Assembly: GCA_910585355.1 (NCBI GenBank)
Contig: CAJUDN010000086.1
Span: 1-8,757 of the forward strand
Source of the DNA: an uncultured Lachnospiraceae bacterium
GTDB lineage: Bacteria > Bacillota_A > Clostridia > Lachnospirales > Lachnospiraceae
DNA: 8,757 nucleotides
Reading direction: 5' to 3'
Both the position numbers and the translations under genes were made by a program. The notes under the pieces were generated by a model. It did no database searches and was not told the DNA's origin. It saw only the letters and a list, made by a program, of their open reading frames with translations. The number at the start of each line of letters is the position of its first letter. Within the stretch, counting starts at the first letter, position 1. Positions 5,657 to 8,757 of this stretch are shown piece by piece.

Positions 5657-7567
5657 ATGCAGAATGTTATCGTAGGAACTTCCGGTCATGTGGACCATGG
5701 AAAGACCTGCCTCATTAAAGCGCTGACGGGAATCGATACAGACCGGTTAAAGGAAGAGCAGAAACGAGGCATTACCATTGAGCTGGGCTTTGCGAATCTC
5801 CCCAACGAGGAAGGGCTGCATATCGGTATTATTGATGTGCCGGGTCATGAAAAATTTGTAAAAAACATGCTGGCGGGAATTGGCGGTATTGATCTGGTTT
5901 TACTGGTTATCGCTCTGGACGAGGGCGTTATGCCTCAGACTGTGGAGCATTTTGAAATTTTAAAAATGCTCCACATCCGGCAGGGAATCATTGTATTCAC
6001 TAAGGCGGATCTGGTGGAGGAAGACTGGGCGGAAATGGTGGAAGAGGATGTATCAGCCCTGGTGGAAGGAAGCTTTTTGGAGCATGCTGACCGGATCCGG
6101 GTGTCTGCCTTTACCGGACAGAATATTGCGGAACTTAAAAAAATGATTCTGGAGAAGGTTCGCTCTGTCGGGCTGCGCCGTAGTGAGCCGGAACTCTTTC
6201 GCCTTCCCATTGACCGTATATTTACCATGGAGGGTTTTGGGACAGTTGTAACAGGTACTCTTCTGGAAGGAAGCTGCCGGGCCGGAGAGGAAGTGATGAT
6301 CTATCCTCAGGAACGAATTCTTAAAATCCGCGGCATTCAGAGTCACGGGCAAAAAGAAGATGAGGCCTTTGCCGGTCAGCGTACCGCCATTAATCTGGCC
6401 AATGTTAAAAAAGAAGATTTGATACGCGGCGAAGTGCTGGCGGCCCCAGGTACTCTTACCAACAGTACGTTTCTGGATGTGAAAATCACTTTATTTGGCA
6501 ATACGGACCGTCTTTTAAAAAATGGTGACAGGATTCATTTTAATTATGGCTCCGCTCAGACTATTGCAAAGGCAGTTCTTCTGGATAAAGATTCCATTGG
6601 AGCAGGAGAGAGCGCATACGCTCAGCTTCGTTTTGATCTGCCTTTGGCAGTAAAGCGAACCGACCGGTTTATCATTCGTTTTTATTCTCCGGTGGAGACC
6701 TTTGGCGGCGGCATTGTTCTGGATTCCTGCCCCGGAAAGCATAAAAGGCATCAAGCGGAGCTGATTTCCGCTTTACAGATTCGTGAAACCGGAACGGATG
6801 ATGAAATTTTGGAGCTGGTCTTAAGGGAGGAAAGTATCAGCTTCCCTTCCGTTCATATGCTGGCTGCCAAATTAAACTGGACAGACAGAGAGACGGAAAG
6901 TCGGATGGAAATCCTGAAAAAGCAGAAAAAGGCGTTGTCCCTCAATGATGGAAACTTCTTCCATAAGGCTTTTTGGGAACGGATCACGGAAAAGGCAACA
7001 GAAATCCTGACCTCTTTCCATAAGGAAAATCCCATCGCCCAGGGAATGGAAAAAGAAGAGTTTAAGAGCAGGATTCTCGCAAACTTTTATTTAAAGGATG
7101 CCAGAAAAGGGGATGTGCTTTTGAATGAGCTGCTGAAACGCGGAATTATCACGGCCTCAGGCAGTACAGTCGCTGCCGCTGGTTTCCTGGCCCAATATTC
7201 TGACACTCATTCCGATATGCGAAACAGCATGATAAAGGCTTACCAGGAAGCTGGATTTGAGGCTCCGTCCACCGATGACATCATGACGCAGTTTAAGGAT
7301 AAAAAGCAGGCGAAGCAGGTTCTTTCTGATCTTTTTAAAGAAGGAATCCTGGTTAAACTGAATCCGGGCGCCTATCTTTACAAGGACCATTATGAAAAGG
7401 CCATGGCTCTTTTAAGGAACCATTATAAGACCCATGATACCTTGTCTCTGGCAGAATTTCGTGACCTGCTGGGAACATCCAGAAAATATGTTCTTTTGAT
7501 TCTGGACTATCTGGACCAGCAAAAAATCACCAAACTCCAGGGTGATGTAAGAGTTTTGCTGAAGTAA
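5657..7567 (+). CDS. selB: Selenocysteine-specific elongation factor SelB
   Basis: A 636-residue GTPase that carries Sec-tRNA-Sec to the ribosome at UGA codons marked by a SECIS hairpin; here grdA is a client. GTP-binding motifs are clear: GHVDHGKT (residues 10-17), RGITIELG (37-44), DVPGHE (60-65) and TKAD (115-118, the SelB-type variant of NKxD). EF-Tu-like domains II and III follow (FTMEGFGTVVTGTLLEG is the domain II start). The last 250 or so residues are the SelB-specific winged-helix region that binds SECIS RNA. The ATG at 5657 gives the family N-terminus MQNVIVGTSGHVDHG. Its Shine-Dalgarno AAGGAG (5638-5643) is 13 nt away, rather far; an in-frame GTG at 5645 is too close to that site to be better. 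selA ends 19 nt upstream, and the LysR-type gene begins 10 nt downstream. Confidence 0.97.
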   Translation: MQNVIVGTSGHVDHGKTCLIKALTGIDTDRLKEEQKRGITIELGFANLPNEEGLHIGIIDVPGHEKFVKNMLAGIGGIDLVLLVIALDEGVMPQTVEHFEILKMLHIRQGIIVFTKADLVEEDWAEMVEEDVSALVEGSFLEHADRIRVSAFTGQNIAELKKMILEKVRSVGLRRSEPELFRLPIDRIFTMEGFGTVVTGTLLEGSCRAGEEVMIYPQERILKIRGIQSHGQKEDEAFAGQRTAINLANVKKEDLIRGEVLAAPGTLTNSTFLDVKITLFGNTDRLLKNGDRIHFNYGSAQTIAKAVLLDKDSIGAGESAYAQLRFDLPLAVKRTDRFIIRFYSPVETFGGGIVLDSCPGKHKRHQAELISALQIRETGTDDEILELVLREESISFPSVHMLAAKLNWTDRETESRMEILKKQKKALSLNDGNFFHKAFWERITEKATEILTSFHKENPIAQGMEKEEFKSRILANFYLKDARKGDVLLNELLKRGIITASGSTVAAAGFLAQYSDTHSDMRNSMIKAYQEAGFEAPSTDDIMTQFKDKKQAKQVLSDLFKEGILVKLNPGAYLYKDHYEKAMALLRNHYKTHDTLSLAEFRDLLGTSRKYVLLILDYLDQQKITKLQGDVRVLLK

Positions 7568-7577
7568 AGGAGAAATT

Positions 7578-8501
7578 ATGGAGTTCAGACAACTGGAAGC
7601 ATTTGTGAATGCTGCAAAGTACAGAAGCTTTTCAAAGGCCGCTGACGCTACTTTTTTGACACAGCCAACCATCAGCACCCATGTGAATAATCTGGAAAAC
7701 GAGCTGGGTGTCAAGCTGTTAAACAGGAGCGGCAGAGAGATCACGCTGACTCCCCACGGGCATGAGTTCTATGTATATGCAGTGGATCTTCTAAATACCA
7801 GGGCCAAAGCCCTGCTGTCGGTGCAGATGATGAAGGACGATCTGGACGGAATTCTGGAGATTCAGACTTCGACTATTCCCTCTCATTATTATCTTCCCGC
7901 ACTGATGGAGGAGTTTCATGAGATGTATCCCAAAGTACGTTTTTATGTAGAACAATCTGACAGCAGAATGGTCAATGAGAATATCATAAACCAGCGGGGG
8001 GAAATCGGATTTACGGGATATAAGGGGAATTCCAGTCTGTGTTTTGAGCCCCTGTTTTATGATGAAATGGTGTTGATTACTCCGGATACGGACAAATACA
8101 GGACCTATGAGAACGGAGAGGAAATCCCTGTGGAGGTTTTCATCAACGAGCCTTTTGTCATGCGGGAGGATGGCTCCGGTACAAAACAAGAAATGGAAAA
8201 GGCGCTGGTAAATGGGAAAGCGGTTTTTAAAAATGTGGAGGTCATTGCAAGAATGAGCAATATGACCGCCATCAAGCAGGTAATCAGCCGGGGGCTGGGA
8301 GTCTCCATTGTATCCGAACAGGTGGTAAAACAGACGGCGGTTCAGGAAAAGCTGCGATATTTTCGGAGCCGGGGGCTGGAGAAAAAACGCTGTTTTTATC
8401 TGACATATAATAAATCCATTTGTCTTTCCCCCATTGCAGAACGTTTTCTGGAATATGTCCATACGAAAGTCATACAGGAAATACCGGATGCAGAAAAGTA
8501 G
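7578..8501 (+). CDS. LysR-type regulator, selenium-metabolism-associated type
   Basis: A 307-residue LysR-type transcriptional regulator, typical family length. The N-terminal winged helix-turn-helix spans about residues 1-60, with the recognition segment FSKAADATFLTQPTISTHVNNLE (about 18-40) and RSGREITLTPHG after it. The rest is a periplasmic-binding-protein-like effector domain (from about residue 90, LEIQTSTIPSHYYLPALMEEF onward). The ATG at 7578 follows AAAGGAG (7566-7572), which overlaps the end of the selB stop codon, so translation is likely coupled to selB. A LysR group linked to selenium genes is known in annotation databases, and I place this protein in it on neighbourhood and general look. 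The effector and targets are unknown; selenium genes or the grd genes are reasonable guesses. Being read in the same direction as the Sec genes, not divergent, is less usual for LysR proteins. Confidence 0.93.
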   Translation: MEFRQLEAFVNAAKYRSFSKAADATFLTQPTISTHVNNLENELGVKLLNRSGREITLTPHGHEFYVYAVDLLNTRAKALLSVQMMKDDLDGILEIQTSTIPSHYYLPALMEEFHEMYPKVRFYVEQSDSRMVNENIINQRGEIGFTGYKGNSSLCFEPLFYDEMVLITPDTDKYRTYENGEEIPVEVFINEPFVMREDGSGTKQEMEKALVNGKAVFKNVEVIARMSNMTAIKQVISRGLGVSIVSEQVVKQTAVQEKLRYFRSRGLEKKRCFYLTYNKSICLSPIAERFLEYVHTKVIQEIPDAEK

Positions 8502-8503
8502 AA

Positions 8504-8519
8504 AGCAGAAATGTCTGCT
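8504..8519 (+). other. Small hairpin just after the regulator gene
   Basis: AGCAGA (8504-8509) pairs with TCTGCT (8514-8519) around AATG, 2 nt after the stop codon. It has no T-run, so it is not a convincing terminator. Part of it resembles the edge of the downstream repeat unit. Confidence 0.35.
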
Positions 8520-8522
8520 GAC

Positions 8523-8717
8523 GCAGGCATCTTCATGCATGAAAGTCGATTGCTCCGTGCTGTCGCACTCCCGCAATCTCCGCCGGTATTCGCAAATCAC
8601 CTTACTCCCTTTGTTCGCAAGGCTTTTTTGCTCATACTGGCTTGGCTGCCAAATGCCTGTACGTCCATGCGTGCAAGCACGCTGTCCGTACAGCCGCTTG
8701 GCAACACTTTCTGATAA
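8523..8717 (+). repeat. 195-bp repeat unit, copy 1 (opening 40 nt repeated at 8718)
   Basis: The first 40 nt of this unit (8523-8562) recur at 8718-8757 with 2 mismatches. The start-to-start distance is exactly 195 bp (65 codons), and the window ends inside the second copy. The first 35 nt shared from 8528 carry a self-complementary core, TTCATGCATGAA. The only nearby change in the second copy (C to T) still allows a G-U pair in RNA on one strand. The unit fills the space after the regulator and no recognisable protein is seen. It could be a multicopy intergenic element, a structured RNA, or the edge of a tandem array; I cannot tell which. Confidence 0.7.
8647..8703. repeat. 57-nt compound hairpin inside the repeat unit
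   Basis: Three nested stems share one axis: TGCCAA (8647-8652) with TTGGCA (8698-8703), CTGTACG (8657-8663) with CGTACAG (8687-8693), and GCGTG (8669-8673) with CACGC (8678-8682) closing on loop CAAG. The unpaired stretches between them are small internal loops. It has no T-run on the + strand, so it is not a standard terminator for the upstream gene. Confidence 0.6.
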
Positions 8718-8757
8718 GCAGACATCTTCATGTATGAAAGTCGATTGCTCCGTGCTG
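8718..8757 (+). repeat. Repeat unit, copy 2 (cut by window end)
   Basis: This 40-nt stretch matches 8523-8562 at 38 positions. The two differences are at 8722 (A for G) and 8733 (T for C). The copy continues past the window, so its full length and the number of copies are unknown. Confidence 0.75.

Noticed and set aside
7791..8600. Long minus-strand reading frame of 269 codons
   Set aside because: It is antisense to the regulator and then runs into the repeat unit; the sense strand there encodes a clear LysR-type protein, and the minus-strand translation shows no recognisable domain.
8617..8631. Terminator at GCAA...TTTTTTGC downstream of the regulator
   Set aside because: The stem is only 4 bp and the T-run is inside the hairpin, not after it.
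8511..8714. 67-codon + strand reading frame after the regulator
   Set aside because: It lies wholly in the repeat/hairpin region, has no ribosome site, and competes with other open frames on both strands, so I do not call it a gene.
8523..8757. CRISPR array
   Set aside because: Only two repeat copies are seen, spaced 195 bp apart. A CRISPR spacer would be about 30-40 bp, and no cas genes are present.

Overview
The window carries the shared part of a glycine/betaine/sarcosine reductase (Grd) gene set followed directly by the selenocysteine (Sec) incorporation genes. It fits an amino-acid-fermenting, low-to-mid-GC anaerobic Firmicute of the Clostridia. This rests on Stickland-type glycine reductase genes, a thioredoxin with a GCVPC active site, strong AAGGAGG-type ribosome sites, intrinsic terminators and a tRNA gene without an encoded CCA. 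A Lachnospiraceae-like host is my guess from the overall feel of the genes and the downstream repeat; it is not proven.

Region 1 (1-3966): the 3' end of trxB (thioredoxin reductase), then trxA, grdA, grdC and grdD, all on the + strand. Electrons pass from NADPH through TrxB and TrxA to GrdA. GrdA is a selenoprotein whose in-frame UGA (832-834) encodes Sec44. It carries the carboxymethyl group taken from the substrate-specific component B to component C (GrdC + GrdD), which releases acetyl phosphate for ATP synthesis. No component B gene (grdB/grdE or a betaine or sarcosine version) lies between trxA and grdD. Hairpins lie at several gene junctions: 304-324, 654-672, a strong terminator at 1185-1215 between grdA and grdC, and a terminator-like structure after grdD.

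Region 2 (3967-8501): a short intergenic stretch with ATGACA repeats and a near-consensus extended -10 promoter. It drives selC (tRNA-Sec, anticodon UCA), selA (selenocysteine synthase), selB (Sec-specific elongation factor) and a LysR-type regulator of the kind known to sit beside selenium genes. These four appear to form one transcription unit. selD is not in the window. The Sec genes supply the residue that GrdA needs, so the two halves are functionally coupled. The tRNA-Sec acceptor/T branch seems to be 12 bp with one bulged U, not the usual 13 bp.

Region 3 (8502-8757): non-genic sequence built from a 195-bp repeat unit. The 40-nt start of the unit recurs exactly 195 bp later and runs off the window edge. 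The unit contains a 57-nt compound hairpin and is free of stops in several frames on both strands. I do not recognise its function.
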